Source of the DNA: CAZNKU01 sp045654805 | Lineage (GTDB): Bacteria > Bacillota > Clostridia > Monoglobales > Firm-18 | Direction: 5' to 3' | Assembly (NCBI GenBank): GCA_045654805.1 | Contig: JAZOOD010000036.1 | Coordinates: forward strand, 1-15,235 | DNA: 15,235 nucleotides | Shown here: positions 1 to 6,507 of the stretch, piece after piece | How the letters are laid out: each line of letters starts with the position of its first letter | Numbering within the stretch: the stretch's first letter is position 1 | Translations under genes and position numbers: made by a program | Notes under the pieces: generated by a model | What the model was told of the DNA's origin: nothing | What the model saw: only the letters and a program-made list of their open reading frames with translations | The model's database searches: none

Positions 1-215
1 ATTGAAAACAGAATGTATTTATCGAATAAAGCTTCAAACCTATGATGAGGCTCGCCGCATTATAGAAGAATATATCCATTTTTATAACAATGAAAGAATA
101 CAACTAAAAACAAAACTGACACCATATGAAATGCGATGTCAGTATATTGCTTAAAGTAAATATTTTGCCATGGGTATCCTTTTTTGTGTTGTCTGCACAA
201 AATGGTGCAGTTCAT
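1..215 (+). mobile_element. Right end of an IS3-family insertion sequence (partial)
   Basis: The last part of an IS3-type transposase reading frame ends at 154. About 60 bp further on is a stretch resembling the right ends of IS150-like IS3 elements in Firmicutes: TGTCTGCACAAAATGG then TGCAGTTCA, finishing in the expected CA at about 215. The left part lies outside the window, so the matching inverted repeat and target duplication cannot be seen. The exact right boundary is inferred from resemblance, not from a paired repeat. It is the only element read on the plus strand. It abuts a broken RAYT remnant, so its insertion or a linked deletion may have removed neighbouring sequence. Confidence 0.6.
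2..154 (+). CDS. IS3-family transposase OrfB, C-terminal 50 residues (cut by window edge)
   Basis: The frame starting at base 2 is open through the left edge and reads 50 residues to a TAA at 152-154. It contains YDEARRIIEEYIHFYNNERI followed by LTPYEMR. This is the classic end of the DDE integrase core (rve family) of IS3/IS150-type transposases, where the last catalytic Glu lies upstream and the YN-x-RI and TP-x-E/Y-x motifs close the domain. In this family the protein cuts and rejoins the element ends, usually as an OrfAB frameshift fusion. No stop interrupts the visible part, so it may belong to an intact copy beyond the window, or to a truncated one; this cannot be decided here. Confidence 0.85.
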   Translation: MKTECIYRIKLQTYDEARRIIEEYIHFYNNERIQLKTKLTPYEMRCQYIA

Positions 216-275
216 TATACCATCCTCCTTGTACTTTAAGAGCAAAATAAGAACGAAAAAATTTCCTTGTTTAGA

Positions 276-395
276 TTTTTCTCACAACTGCAAAGCTGAC
301 ACCTGTCAATCTGCTTATTTGTCGTATAGAAAGCCTTTTTTTCTTTGGACTTCAAGATGTTTGTATAGTTTTCATGTTCTAATGGCTAGAATTCA
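276..395 (-). pseudogene. Remnant of a second RAYT (Y1/REP-associated) transposase, C-terminal piece
   Basis: Read on the minus strand, this stretch gives LSIRQISRLTGVSFAVVRK, matching 18 of 19 residues at the C-terminal helix-turn-helix of the intact RAYT at 3287-4033. Upstream of that it continues as EF-stop-PLEHENYTNILKS, which aligns with EFQALEYKKRDKYIDKLK of the intact copy. It therefore carries an in-frame TAG where Gln stood and a one-base frameshift in the lysine-rich run just before GLS. The catalytic HUH domain is absent: homology ends near 395 and a hairpin follows at 422. It is a dead internal-deletion copy. The stretch 216-275 holds no gene; its TAAGAGCAAAA may be what is left of the terminator that follows the intact copy. 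Confidence 0.85.
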
Positions 396-421
396 TCATG
401 GTTTTAGATGAAATGAAAAAA

Positions 422-447
422 GGAGGAGGGGGAACACTCCATCCTCC
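422..447 (-). terminator. Rho-independent terminator downstream of the 330-residue gene
   Basis: GGAGGA (422-427) pairs with TCCTCC (442-447), with further G/C pairing inside. On the minus strand the hairpin is followed by a T-rich tract (CTTTTTTCATTT), as expected for a factor-independent terminator of the minus-strand gene ending at 531. It is a diverged copy of the hairpins at 4174-4197 and 6586-6609. Confidence 0.7.
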
Positions 448-462
448 AAAGTGGTAAAGCAG

Positions 463-491
463 TTAACAAAATAGAACCATACCCTTGTGTT
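463..491. repeat. Degenerate REP-like repeat
   Basis: TTAACAAAATAGAACC followed by ATACCCTTGTGTTT matches the window's REP consensus (arms AACACAA and TTGTGTT around AGAACCGTCCCC) with several substitutions, including loss of the central CGTCC. It sits between the stop of the gene at 531 and the hairpin at 422. The better-preserved copies near 4215 and 6625 occupy the same position relative to their genes. Confidence 0.65.
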
Positions 492-530
492 TGTATCATA
501 ATAAAACTATCCCACTATGCTTCAATACAA

Positions 531-1523
531 TCATTTCAACAACATATTTGTCATGCTTTTGATTAAATCAACAGATTCGTATATTAACTTTTGAACATCT
601 TCTTTTGTAAAGCATTGACCAGAATCGTGTGAAAATTCATTTGCTAAATTAACAAAACTTTGCTTTATCATATCCGGGTATTCGTTATTAATTGCTTTTT
701 TCAAATCTCCAAGTAAAATATGAGAATATTTCTTTGTAATATTTAATTCAATGTGACTATATACACAAAAATATTTCAGGAAATATTCTGTAATTCTTCT
801 TGTTCTGTTTCCTAAATCAAATAAAAAGTCAATATCGTCATTGTCACAATATTTAAGTTGATTCATAGCATTATTAAATCTGTTTATTATTTCTTCGTGC
901 GTAAAAAGTAACAATATATTTTTAGAATCTATTGTATGACAGCAATTTTGTTTTGGTTGTAACAAGTTTGTATAAAAAGGTAAGCTGTTGACTCTGCATA
1001 TGTGTTTTATTTTATCAGATGTATCTCCTTCGTAAAATACATAATCAATTTCAAAATCTTGTTCTTCATCAACAGAAATAACAGTGTGATTTCTGTTTTT
1101 TATCCATTTTTCAAACTCTTTAATATTAGTAAGATGAAGTTCCAATCCTATATACAAATGGTTTTTGATTTTTCTGAACTTTAGTTTTTTGAATTTAAAA
1201 AGCAGATAATCATATGTTGCACATCCAAAAACACTCCACTCTAACATTTCGTCATCACTAATTTGTTTGTTTAAGTATTTTATCCTATAATCGTTGTAAT
1301 TTTTCCATCTTATCATAAAATAAGGTTCATCATATATTACAGAATTTACATTGTCGTAATTTCCACCATTAATGTGGTCTACTATAAAAAGCCCTTTGGT
1401 TTTATCTGTTAAGGTTTCTAGAAATTTGTATGCCTCGTTCAAATCGTTGATTTCTTTCGGATTACCGAATTTATTCCATACATCAATAAAAGCTTGTTCG
1501 CTCATTTCATATTTGTTCTTCAT
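531..1523 (-). CDS. Unrecognised 330-residue protein, possible HEPN/AAA-associated C-terminal domain
   Basis: I do not recognise a full-length family. The open frame extends to 1601, but the start chosen here is the ATG at 1523 (MKNKYEM...), because AAGGAG lies 9 nt upstream of it and no Shine-Dalgarno precedes the longer option. The N-terminal 200 residues are mixed alpha/beta, soluble, and rich in Asn, Lys and aromatic residues, with no signal peptide or membrane segment. The last 100 residues are predicted helical and include NRTRRITEYF (239-248) and NEFSHD (295-300). An R-x3-E-x-F helix followed by N-E-x-S-H is reminiscent of the C-terminal regions of some AAA/RloC-like and HEPN-type conflict proteins; this is a weak resemblance, not an assignment. 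It may have its own promoter (1575-1601) and is followed by a REP-like repeat and a terminator. It lies downstream of the two-TM/P-loop pair and could be a third member of that module. Confidence 0.75.
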   Translation of the reverse strand: MKNKYEMSEQAFIDVWNKFGNPKEINDLNEAYKFLETLTDKTKGLFIVDHINGGNYDNVNSVIYDEPYFMIRWKNYNDYRIKYLNKQISDDEMLEWSVFGCATYDYLLFKFKKLKFRKIKNHLYIGLELHLTNIKEFEKWIKNRNHTVISVDEEQDFEIDYVFYEGDTSDKIKHICRVNSLPFYTNLLQPKQNCCHTIDSKNILLLFTHEEIINRFNNAMNQLKYCDNDDIDFLFDLGNRTRRITEYFLKYFCVYSHIELNITKKYSHILLGDLKKAINNEYPDMIKQSFVNLANEFSHDSGQCFTKEDVQKLIYESVDLIKSMTNMLLK

Positions 1524-1574
1524 TATATTAAACTCCTTTTTACACCTTGAATATGTAATTTTAATATATTTTGC

Positions 1575-1601
1575 TATGTATAATTTAAAGTTTACTGTCA
1601 A
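1575..1601 (-). promoter_or_regulatory. Possible sigma-A promoter for the 330-residue gene
   Basis: On the minus strand a perfect -35 box TTGACA (1596-1601) is followed after 15 bp by TACATA (1575-1580), about 50 nt upstream of the ATG at 1523. The -35 is exact, but the spacing is short and the -10 matches TATAAT at only three positions. It is plausible because the hairpin at 1616-1638 separates this gene from the operon upstream. Confidence 0.3.
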
Positions 1602-1615
1602 AACGGTACATAAGA

Positions 1616-1638
1616 GGGAGATGGATTGTCCATCTCCC
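1616..1638 (-). terminator. Perfect 10-bp hairpin downstream of the P-loop gene
   Basis: GGGAGATGGA (1616-1625) pairs perfectly with TCCATCTCCC (1629-1638) across a 3-nt loop. It lies about 50 nt downstream of the stop of the P-loop gene. The following minus-strand sequence (CTCTTATGTACC) is a poor U-tract, so termination may be partial. Between gene and hairpin, around 1655-1680, TAACATAACAGAATC then TTGTAC looks like a badly decayed REP copy. The layout gene, REP, hairpin is thus the same as elsewhere in the window. Confidence 0.55.
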
Positions 1639-1686
1639 CTGCATTTGGTTAGTCGGCTAACATAACAGAATCATCTTGTACTATGC

Positions 1687-2376
1687 TCATAATTCTTTAC
1701 ATATGTTTACCAATTTTTCAATAAAACTGTATTGGAGTTCTAGTTGTTCTAATTCTGAAGTATCAATTTCTATTGTTTTTTTGAACACTGAACCATAATT
1801 CTGCCTAGTTATATCAATAGAGGAATTTAATTGGTTTATAACAGATTTGTTGACAATTCTTCCTTCTGTATGAGTTAGCAATAAACCCTCTCTTCTAATT
1901 GATGCTTCAGCAGAACACTTGAAAATAAATAATATTGATATTAAATCTGTAAATCTACCTAAAGAAAGTACATTTTCAAAGATTTTTTTCTCATTATCAT
2001 CTAAATTGTTTCTTGAATAATGAAAATTACACCAAAACAATGCATCGAATATTCCTCGTTCACAAATTATAACATCTTTATTTGATTCTGTTTTTTCTAT
2101 AAGTGAACAAATAGTATTGCATGTTGTCCATATATTAAAATTTTCAGATAATTTGTCATTAATCTTACATTTGTTTGCGGACTCGTAAATAACAGAATGT
2201 GGAATATGACACCTTCTAAGATTATTTCTTAACATATTAATTACTGAAGTTTTTCCTGAATTCGGAGTTCCTGAAACTTCAATGATAAGTGGGATTTCGT
2301 ACTTTTTTTTAAATTGTTTAAGCAATTCAGGAAATTCTGTTGTAAATTGATGAATATTTACATTATTATTATACAT
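1687..2376 (-). CDS. P-loop NTPase, deoxynucleoside/thymidylate-kinase-like (229 aa)
   Basis: Seen: a Walker A motif GTPNSGKT at residues 36-43 after a hydrophobic strand (LIIEVS), a second strand ending in DVIICERGIFDALFW (101-115), and an arginine-rich lid-like segment RREGLLL (161-167). ERG-x2-D after a hydrophobic strand is typical of the deoxynucleoside kinase/thymidylate kinase branch of P-loop kinases, where it binds substrate and metal. The substrate here cannot be read off. Start: the open frame runs to an ATG at 2403, but the ATG at 2376 is preferred. It overlaps the stop of the upstream gene by 8 bp (ATGTATAA), and AAAGGGA lies just upstream, which is a translational-coupling arrangement. 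No membrane or secretion signal. Stoichiometric co-expression with the two-TM protein suggests a shared pathway, possibly nucleotide sensing or modification in a defence setting (inference). Confidence 0.85.
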   Translation of the reverse strand: MYNNNVNIHQFTTEFPELLKQFKKKYEIPLIIEVSGTPNSGKTSVINMLRNNLRRCHIPHSVIYESANKCKINDKLSENFNIWTTCNTICSLIEKTESNKDVIICERGIFDALFWCNFHYSRNNLDDNEKKIFENVLSLGRFTDLISILFIFKCSAEASIRREGLLLTHTEGRIVNKSVINQLNSSIDITRQNYGSVFKKTIEIDTSELEQLELQYSFIEKLVNICKEL

Positions 2377-3070
2377 TAAACAAATCCCTTTCATTGTATT
2401 CAATTAGATCATTTTGAATTTTTGCGAAATATTTACAGTATAAAATACACAAGGGTCTTTCATAAGTTTTCCTTGTTCCGTATACATTCATACGGTATTT
2501 GTTTTTCAATCCGTTTTTTAAATTTTTATATATTCTCTTACTGGTAATAATCTTTAAATCCTCAGCATCTGCTATTTGATGTATATCGAATCCATTAATA
2601 TCAATAAATGTACACCGTAATCCTGTATCTTCTATAGTATAATATATACGTGCACCAGCGTTTTTTAATTCATTAATATTATTTTTAAATTCAATTTTTG
2701 CTTGTTCATTGTTAAAATTGATTTTTGATTTTGGAAAAATAATTATTACACTTTTATTGTTGCTGATTAAATTTCTTATCGTGCTAGCATAATCTGTCGC
2801 CCATGTTAAATCCCCACCAAACATAACGATACTTTCAGCATTAGACATGAGCTTTTTAGTTACTCTTGTTAATCTTTTACGTGTATATATATTTCTGCTT
2901 AAGATACTAATCGCAATACTTATCAATAGTAATACTATCACAATATATACAAATATATGTGATAGAAATTGATATTTTTCTGGTATAGGTATATACTGCA
3001 ATATAAAAGCCAATAACGTACATAAATTAACTGTAAATTGATAAACAATTATTCCGTTGTTTTTTTGCAT
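2369..3070 (-). CDS. Two-TM membrane protein with a degenerate PLD-like cytosolic domain (233 aa)
   Basis: Residues 7-29 and 36-58 are two hydrophobic transmembrane helices separated by a short loop (YIPIPEK), followed by basic residues (RNIYTRKRLTR), so the C-terminal part should be cytosolic. That part (78-200) alternates strands and helices: SIVMFGGDL, YASTIRNLI, SVIIIFPKS, FKNNINELKNAGA, RIYYTIED, then LRCTFIDING. The order resembles one half of a phospholipase-D-like fold. At the place where HxKx4D would be expected the sequence reads R152-C-T154-x4-N159-G, so all three catalytic positions are replaced. It is therefore more likely a binding or sensing domain than an active hydrolase (inference). 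The start at 3070 is supported by GAGGTG 6 nt upstream. It is the first gene of an operon with the P-loop protein and overlaps it by 8 bp. A membrane effector or sensor paired with a nucleotide-handling enzyme is a common defence layout, but I cannot name a known system. Confidence 0.85.
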   Translation of the reverse strand: MQKNNGIIVYQFTVNLCTLLAFILQYIPIPEKYQFLSHIFVYIVIVLLLISIAISILSRNIYTRKRLTRVTKKLMSNAESIVMFGGDLTWATDYASTIRNLISNNKSVIIIFPKSKINFNNEQAKIEFKNNINELKNAGARIYYTIEDTGLRCTFIDINGFDIHQIADAEDLKIITSKRIYKNLKNGLKNKYRMNVYGTRKTYERPLCILYCKYFAKIQNDLIEYNERDLFNV

Positions 3071-3181
3071 TTCTTCACCTCAAAAATTCTATAGTTGTTT
3101 TCAATTATTAATAAACAATATATTTCAACAAAATTCTTCAAAAAACTACGAAATTTTTTATTGTAAATCTGCATAACTCAT

Positions 3182-3190
3182 ATTATAACA
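3182..3190 (-). promoter_or_regulatory. Extended -10 promoter for the two-TM/P-loop operon
   Basis: Minus strand TGTTATAAT is a perfect TGnTATAAT extended -10 element about 110 nt upstream of the ATG at 3070. The -35 position (GTGATT, 17 bp spacing) is weak, which is usual for extended -10 promoters. The intervening leader is AT-rich and shows no obvious structured element. Confidence 0.45.
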
Positions 3191-3245
3191 AAAGAATTTT
3201 AGTGAATCACATATAAAACATGATGCCAAATACTCCATAAAGTGA

Positions 3246-3274
3246 AAAGAGCAAAACGTATAGTTTTGCTCTTT
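3246..3274 (-). terminator. Rho-independent terminator after the RAYT gene
   Basis: AAAGAGCAAAAC (3246-3257) pairs perfectly with GTTTTGCTCTTT (3263-3274) around a 5-nt loop. It lies 12 nt beyond the stop of the RAYT gene. On the minus strand it is followed by a moderately T-rich run (CTTTTCACTTTAT); the opposite strand also has a T/A-rich tail, so it could act in both directions. Confidence 0.75.
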
Positions 3275-3286
3275 ATTATTCTTATT

Positions 3287-4033
3287 TTATAATTTTCTCA
3301 CAATGGCAAAGCTAACACCCGTCAACCTGCTTATTTGTCGTATAGAAAGACCTTTTTGCTTTAATTTGTCAATGTATTTGTCTCGTTTTTTATATTCCAA
3401 TGCCTGAAATTCTGAAACATTGCTACAACCTGAAATCTTTTTGATTATCTCTTTTGCATCATTATCACTGAGCCTGAACTCATTTTCGCTTATGTCCAGA
3501 CATACATCGTCATTAATTTCATTGTGGAATTTTATAAAATTTTCCTTATCTAACATTGATAGTGCAAAATCTATGTCAATCCATGAATTGCTTGTCCCTA
3601 TGTATTCATCATAACTGCTGTATTCGTAATTGCTGACGTTTTTTACTATATTTGCCTTAACCGGGTTTTGATGAATATAGCGTATTACGGTGAAAAGATA
3701 TGTATCATCCTCAACAGGTTCACTTTTAAACCTGTCTTGGAAAAGGTGTCCTTTGCGATAATATTTCCAATTGTACCAATATACATAACTTCCTGCAATT
3801 CGTTTCATAACTTGGTCAATGTCTTCTTTTACCACCTTAAGCAGCAAATGTATATGATTAGACATAAGACAGTAGGCGAATATTTTGTATCCGCTTACTG
3901 TCTTATAATTTTTCAGTATTTCAATAAACTTTTGGTAATCCTCGTCGTCCTCAAATATAATTTGTTGATTAATTCCTCTAAGCATAATATGATAAATTCC
4001 ACTTTGGCTTTTTTGTCTTGGAGCTCTTGGCAT
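3287..4033 (-). CDS. REP-associated tyrosine transposase (RAYT, Y1/HUH family), intact
   Basis: This 248-residue protein starts MPRAPRQKS with GIYHIMLRGINQ, typical of the Y1_Tnp/RAYT family. The metal-binding HUH motif is H60-I-H62 inside CLMSNHIHLLL, and the catalytic tyrosine is Y119 in RYIHQNPVKA. Members are single-domain HUH nucleases that nick and join single-stranded DNA at REP hairpins. C-terminal residues 228-247 (GLSIRQISRLTGVSFAIVRK) form a helix-turn-helix DNA-binding segment of the kind often appended in this family. Length and motifs are complete, so it is probably active. The start at 4033 is supported by GAGGTGAGG just upstream. A perfect REP palindrome lies 45 bp upstream (4078-4110) and further REPs lie at 4215 and 6625, which are its likely substrates. 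A broken paralogue lies at 276-395. As is usual for domesticated RAYTs, no transposon ends are seen flanking it. Confidence 0.93.
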   Translation of the reverse strand: MPRAPRQKSQSGIYHIMLRGINQQIIFEDDEDYQKFIEILKNYKTVSGYKIFAYCLMSNHIHLLLKVVKEDIDQVMKRIAGSYVYWYNWKYYRKGHLFQDRFKSEPVEDDTYLFTVIRYIHQNPVKANIVKNVSNYEYSSYDEYIGTSNSWIDIDFALSMLDKENFIKFHNEINDDVCLDISENEFRLSDNDAKEIIKKISGCSNVSEFQALEYKKRDKYIDKLKQKGLSIRQISRLTGVSFAIVRKL

Positions 4034-4077
4034 AATACCTCACCTCAACAAAAAGTTTATCATATTACATATGACAT

Positions 4078-4110
4078 GTCAACACAATAGAACCGTCCCC
4101 TTGTGTTGAC
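4078..4110. repeat. REP palindrome immediately upstream of RAYT
   Basis: Arms GTCAACACAA (4078-4087) and TTGTGTTGAC (4101-4110) are perfect 10-bp inverted repeats around a 13-nt centre TAGAACCGTCCCC. This is the best-preserved palindrome in the window and the closest to the transposase start. It is the same repeat as at 4215-4262 and 6625-6731. GGGGACGGTTCT-type repeats are widespread next to RAYT genes in Clostridia and some other phyla. Confidence 0.85.
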
Positions 4111-4166
4111 GTTGTATTCCAAAATCCTTTTAATTTTTAGAAATTATTGAAAATTTTACTTTCACA
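4111..4166 (-). pseudogene. Scar of Rhs-core coding sequence (copy 1)
   Basis: On the minus strand this resembles codons 1547-1570 of the big Rhs protein (10351-10420): it keeps the stretch encoding KLKG followed by L-x-Y, with small deletions and stops. It is nearly identical to 6522-6575, and the likeness continues through the following hairpin (4111-4208 against 6522-6620). The two are therefore copies of one composite unit, not independent decay products. Confidence 0.7.
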
Positions 4167-4173
4167 AGAAAAA

Positions 4174-4197
4174 GGAGGAGGGGAAACCCCATCCTCC
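4174..4197 (-). terminator. Rho-independent terminator after toxin/immunity cassette 2
   Basis: GGAGGAGGGG (4174-4183) pairs with CCCC (4187-4190) and TCCTCC (4192-4197) with one bulged A and an AAA loop. On the minus strand it is followed by TTTTTCTTGTG, a good U-tract. It lies downstream of the immunity gene stop at 4262, beyond two REPs. Confidence 0.85.
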
Positions 4198-4214
4198 AAA
4201 GTGATTAGTGAAAT

Positions 4215-4262
4215 GACACAACAGAACCGTCCCCCTGTGTTTCAGAACCGTCCCCCTGTGTT
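4215..4262. repeat. Two tandem REP repeats
   Basis: The first copy (4215-4241) has both arms (GACACAA and TTGTGTT-like CTGTGTT) around AGAACCGTCCCC. The second (4243-4262) is a half-copy with only AGAACCGTCCCC and the right arm. It runs into the stop codon of the immunity gene. Confidence 0.85.
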
Positions 4263-4777
4263 TAAATGTTTAATTTGCTTTTGTAGATTTTGAAAGAGTT
4301 TAATTTGTTCATATCCATGTTAATTAATTCAATAACTGCATCAGCAAATTCTATCCAATTAGCTTCATCATGTAACTTAATAGAACTTATTTCGATGTAA
4401 TATTTCCCTTTTTTCATTGGTATGTATAAAGAAACATATTTTCCTTCAATGTCATCCCACCCTAATGATATAAGCTTTTTTTTATGGGTTGCAGATTTGA
4501 AACTTTTAATGTTATAGTAATACTCTTCTATAGTTTTTTTACTGTCTGTATAAGGATCATATTTATCCCATGATATAATCCCCGTTTTAACCAATTCTGC
4601 TACGCTTTCTCTTGAATATGGAAAAGCTAACTCAAAAAAAGTTTTTGACAATATATACATAGGTGAATTGTTTTCTGTATTATAACTTGGATTTTTACTT
4701 TTTGGAAAAACCGCCATGTTTTTTGTTTCATCAACATAGATATTTATAGATCTAAACTCAGATAAATTATTTTTCAT
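4262..4777 (-). CDS. Putative immunity protein for the orphan toxin (cassette 2)
   Basis: A 171-residue soluble acidic/lysine-rich protein with no signal peptide or membrane helix. It starts 9 nt after the stop of the orphan toxin; AGAGGA overlaps that stop (TAGAGGATTGAAATG), so it is translationally coupled. In Rhs and contact-dependent inhibition systems the gene in this position encodes the cognate antitoxin-like immunity protein that binds and blocks the toxin in the cytoplasm. Visible features are an alternating strand region (SINIYVDETKNMAVF), a central helical part (SKTFFELAFPY, ESVAELVKTG), and C-terminal strands (GKYVSLYIPM, KGKYYIEISSIKL) followed by a helix (NWIEFADAVIELINMD). I cannot match it to a named Imm family, so the role rests on position. 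It is followed by two REPs and a terminator. Because the toxin upstream lacks a start, expression probably needs read-through or an internal promoter. Confidence 0.75.
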   Translation of the reverse strand: MKNNLSEFRSINIYVDETKNMAVFPKSKNPSYNTENNSPMYILSKTFFELAFPYSRESVAELVKTGIISWDKYDPYTDSKKTIEEYYYNIKSFKSATHKKKLISLGWDDIEGKYVSLYIPMKKGKYYIEISSIKLHDEANWIEFADAVIELINMDMNKLNSFKIYKSKLNI

Positions 4778-4786
4778 TTCAATCCT

Positions 4787-6442
4787 CTATTCAACTATTC
4801 TTGTAATTACTTTTACTCCTTTTTCATTTGCATATTCGACAATTTCCTTAAAAACTTTTGCTTGCGATGAAGTCATTTCAACTGGAGGTATAGCAATTTC
4901 TAATGTTCGACTCGTACCAGAAGAAACTTTGAATTCTGTTCCATTCCATTTTTTAACACCTGTAAATTCTGCTAAAGAGTCAACGTATCCTTTCAATTTA
5001 CTTTTTAGAGTACTTGCTTTTTGATAACTGCTTGCAGTTATATCAATACTTTTTATACTTTTAATTGACTCTAAATATGTTTTATTAGCACGAATAGTTT
5101 TTTGTGCCCAATCAATAACAGGAAAATTGTTGCACCATCCACCTAAAGCCTTTTCTATTTCATATCCACGATCAAATGCTTTCATTGACCAAACTCCAGA
5201 CTTAACATAGTTATCAGACTTTGACAAAATTTTCGTACCAGCTTTGAGTGTTTTTGTAGCATATGAACCTGGAGCATAAGGTACAAGTGCCGCTACAACA
5301 TCCCAGGCTAAATATCCAAAATTTGACCAACTTGGATTACTTACAAAATCATAAAAACTCCATCCAATACTTGCAACATCAATAATTGTCTCTACTGGAA
5401 CTGTTCCTGTTGGGTCCACATACATCAGCGGATTATTATTAGCATAAGCATACCAATTTATTCCGTCCTGAATTGGGTCTTCCGAAATGAATCTTGCTAT
5501 ACTTGAATCATAGAAACGGTTACGTAGGTAGTACATTCCCGAATGTGAATCGTAGTAATAGTTTGCGTATGTGTATGCGGTTATATTCTGCGGATTTTCC
5601 ACATTGCCGTAAGCATCATATTCCGCATCATCAACTACGTTTCCATTACGTACTATTGTTACTGTATCACCATGACCGTTTTTAAGCAGATAACTTGTTC
5701 CGTCTATATCGGTTTGTGCAAATACACCGTCTGCACCAAGGTAGTATTTAACTGTTACGGTTGTACCCGTAATGTCAGTATCGCCACCGTGGTCATTATC
5801 GTCATCATCATCGTCGTCGTCTTCATTTCCGCCTTGTTGTATATTAATAACCCCTATATATGTTTCGGTATCAGCATCTGTTCCGATAATGTAATCGTAA
5901 CTGCTTACACCTGAATTTTGCGGAAGAGTGAAGTTGAATGTAAATGTTCCACTTGTTGTGCTTGTTGTCTGGTCTATGTGAACGATATTATTTTCGTTTA
6001 CATTACTAACATCTGTACTTACAACCAGGCTTACCTGATTTTTAGTATTTGCATCGGAAATCTGTCCTGAAATCTTAACATTGTTTCCGTCAACAGTTTC
6101 GGTACAAGTTACAGTTCTTGCAGGTGATGTTGGTTCTTCGTCATCAGTTTGTCCTTCTGATATAGTACCAATGTATGAATCTACATCAGCATCAGTACCG
6201 ATAATGTAACCATAATTTACATCTGCAGGATTTTGCGGAAGAGTGAAATTAAAGTTAAACTTTCCGCTTGTTGTACTTGTTTTTTGGTCTATATAAACGA
6301 TATTATTATCATTTACATTATTAACATCTGTGCTTACTACCAAAGCTACCTGATTTTTAGTTTTTGCATCAGGAATTTGTCCTGCAATTTCTACGTTATT
6401 ACCGTTAATAGTTTCTGTGCAAGTAATTCCATTTACAGGCAA
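4787..6442 (-). CDS. Orphan (silent) Rhs C-terminal cassette with a second toxin, possibly PD-(D/E)XK nuclease-like
   Basis: A 551-residue frame that duplicates the end of the big Rhs protein and then diverges. Residues 1-100 and 109-200 are the two beta-sandwich-like repeats, 207-215 the poly-Asp linker, and 275-346 the Rhs core end (YYYDSHSGMYYLRNRFYD, FISEDP, then DPTG). The frame is open up to 6508, but its first possible start is a TTG (6442) in the middle of homologous sequence with no Shine-Dalgarno and no signal peptide. It is best read as a non-expressed reserve tip. The toxin (347-551) begins with a hydrophobic helix (WDVVAALVPYAPG) common before Rhs toxins. It then has RGYEIEKALGG (E428, E430), FPVID (D444) and ESIKSIKSIDI (K461/K464), an E...D...(S)xK order compatible with PD-(D/E)XK-like nuclease toxins of contact-dependent systems. 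The toxin family is inferred; activity (DNase or tRNase) is not readable. Confidence 0.85.
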   Translation of the reverse strand: MPVNGITCTETINGNNVEIAGQIPDAKTKNQVALVVSTDVNNVNDNNIVYIDQKTSTTSGKFNFNFTLPQNPADVNYGYIIGTDADVDSYIGTISEGQTDDEEPTSPARTVTCTETVDGNNVKISGQISDANTKNQVSLVVSTDVSNVNENNIVHIDQTTSTTSGTFTFNFTLPQNSGVSSYDYIIGTDADTETYIGVINIQQGGNEDDDDDDDDNDHGGDTDITGTTVTVKYYLGADGVFAQTDIDGTSYLLKNGHGDTVTIVRNGNVVDDAEYDAYGNVENPQNITAYTYANYYYDSHSGMYYLRNRFYDSSIARFISEDPIQDGINWYAYANNNPLMYVDPTGTVPVETIIDVASIGWSFYDFVSNPSWSNFGYLAWDVVAALVPYAPGSYATKTLKAGTKILSKSDNYVKSGVWSMKAFDRGYEIEKALGGWCNNFPVIDWAQKTIRANKTYLESIKSIKSIDITASSYQKASTLKSKLKGYVDSLAEFTGVKKWNGTEFKVSSGTSRTLEIAIPPVEMTSSQAKVFKEIVEYANEKGVKVITRIVE

Positions 6443-6491
6443 GCTATATGTTTCAACAACAGGTTGTTCTTCTGTAAAGGATGCGACCTTT
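5444..6491 (-). repeat. 1,048-bp direct repeat of the Rhs 3' region, orphan copy
   Basis: This copy matches 8456-9503 over its whole length with only scattered substitutions and no net indel. The left edge is the codon stretch for NWYAY, after which the two toxins diverge. The right edge follows codons for VASFTEE, after which the orphan runs into an in-frame stop and a Rhs scar. The offset between copies is 3,012 bp, a multiple of three. Confidence 0.95.
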
Positions 6492-6507
6492 GCAATAACT
6501 AGTACAC

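Noticed and set aside
1524..1601. 26-residue N-terminal extension of the 330-residue protein
   Set aside because: The upstream ATG lacks a ribosome binding site and the extension covers a likely promoter, whereas the internal ATG at 1523 has AAGGAG at good spacing.
3668..4090. 140-residue plus-strand open frame
   Set aside because: It lies entirely antisense to the well-supported RAYT gene and REP, and has no family likeness or ribosome binding site.
5795..5825. GTC/ATC microsatellite as a possible phase-variable repeat
   Set aside because: It simply encodes the poly-Asp linker on the minus strand. The number of codons is the same in both copies (5795 and 8815 regions), so there is no sign of length variation here.
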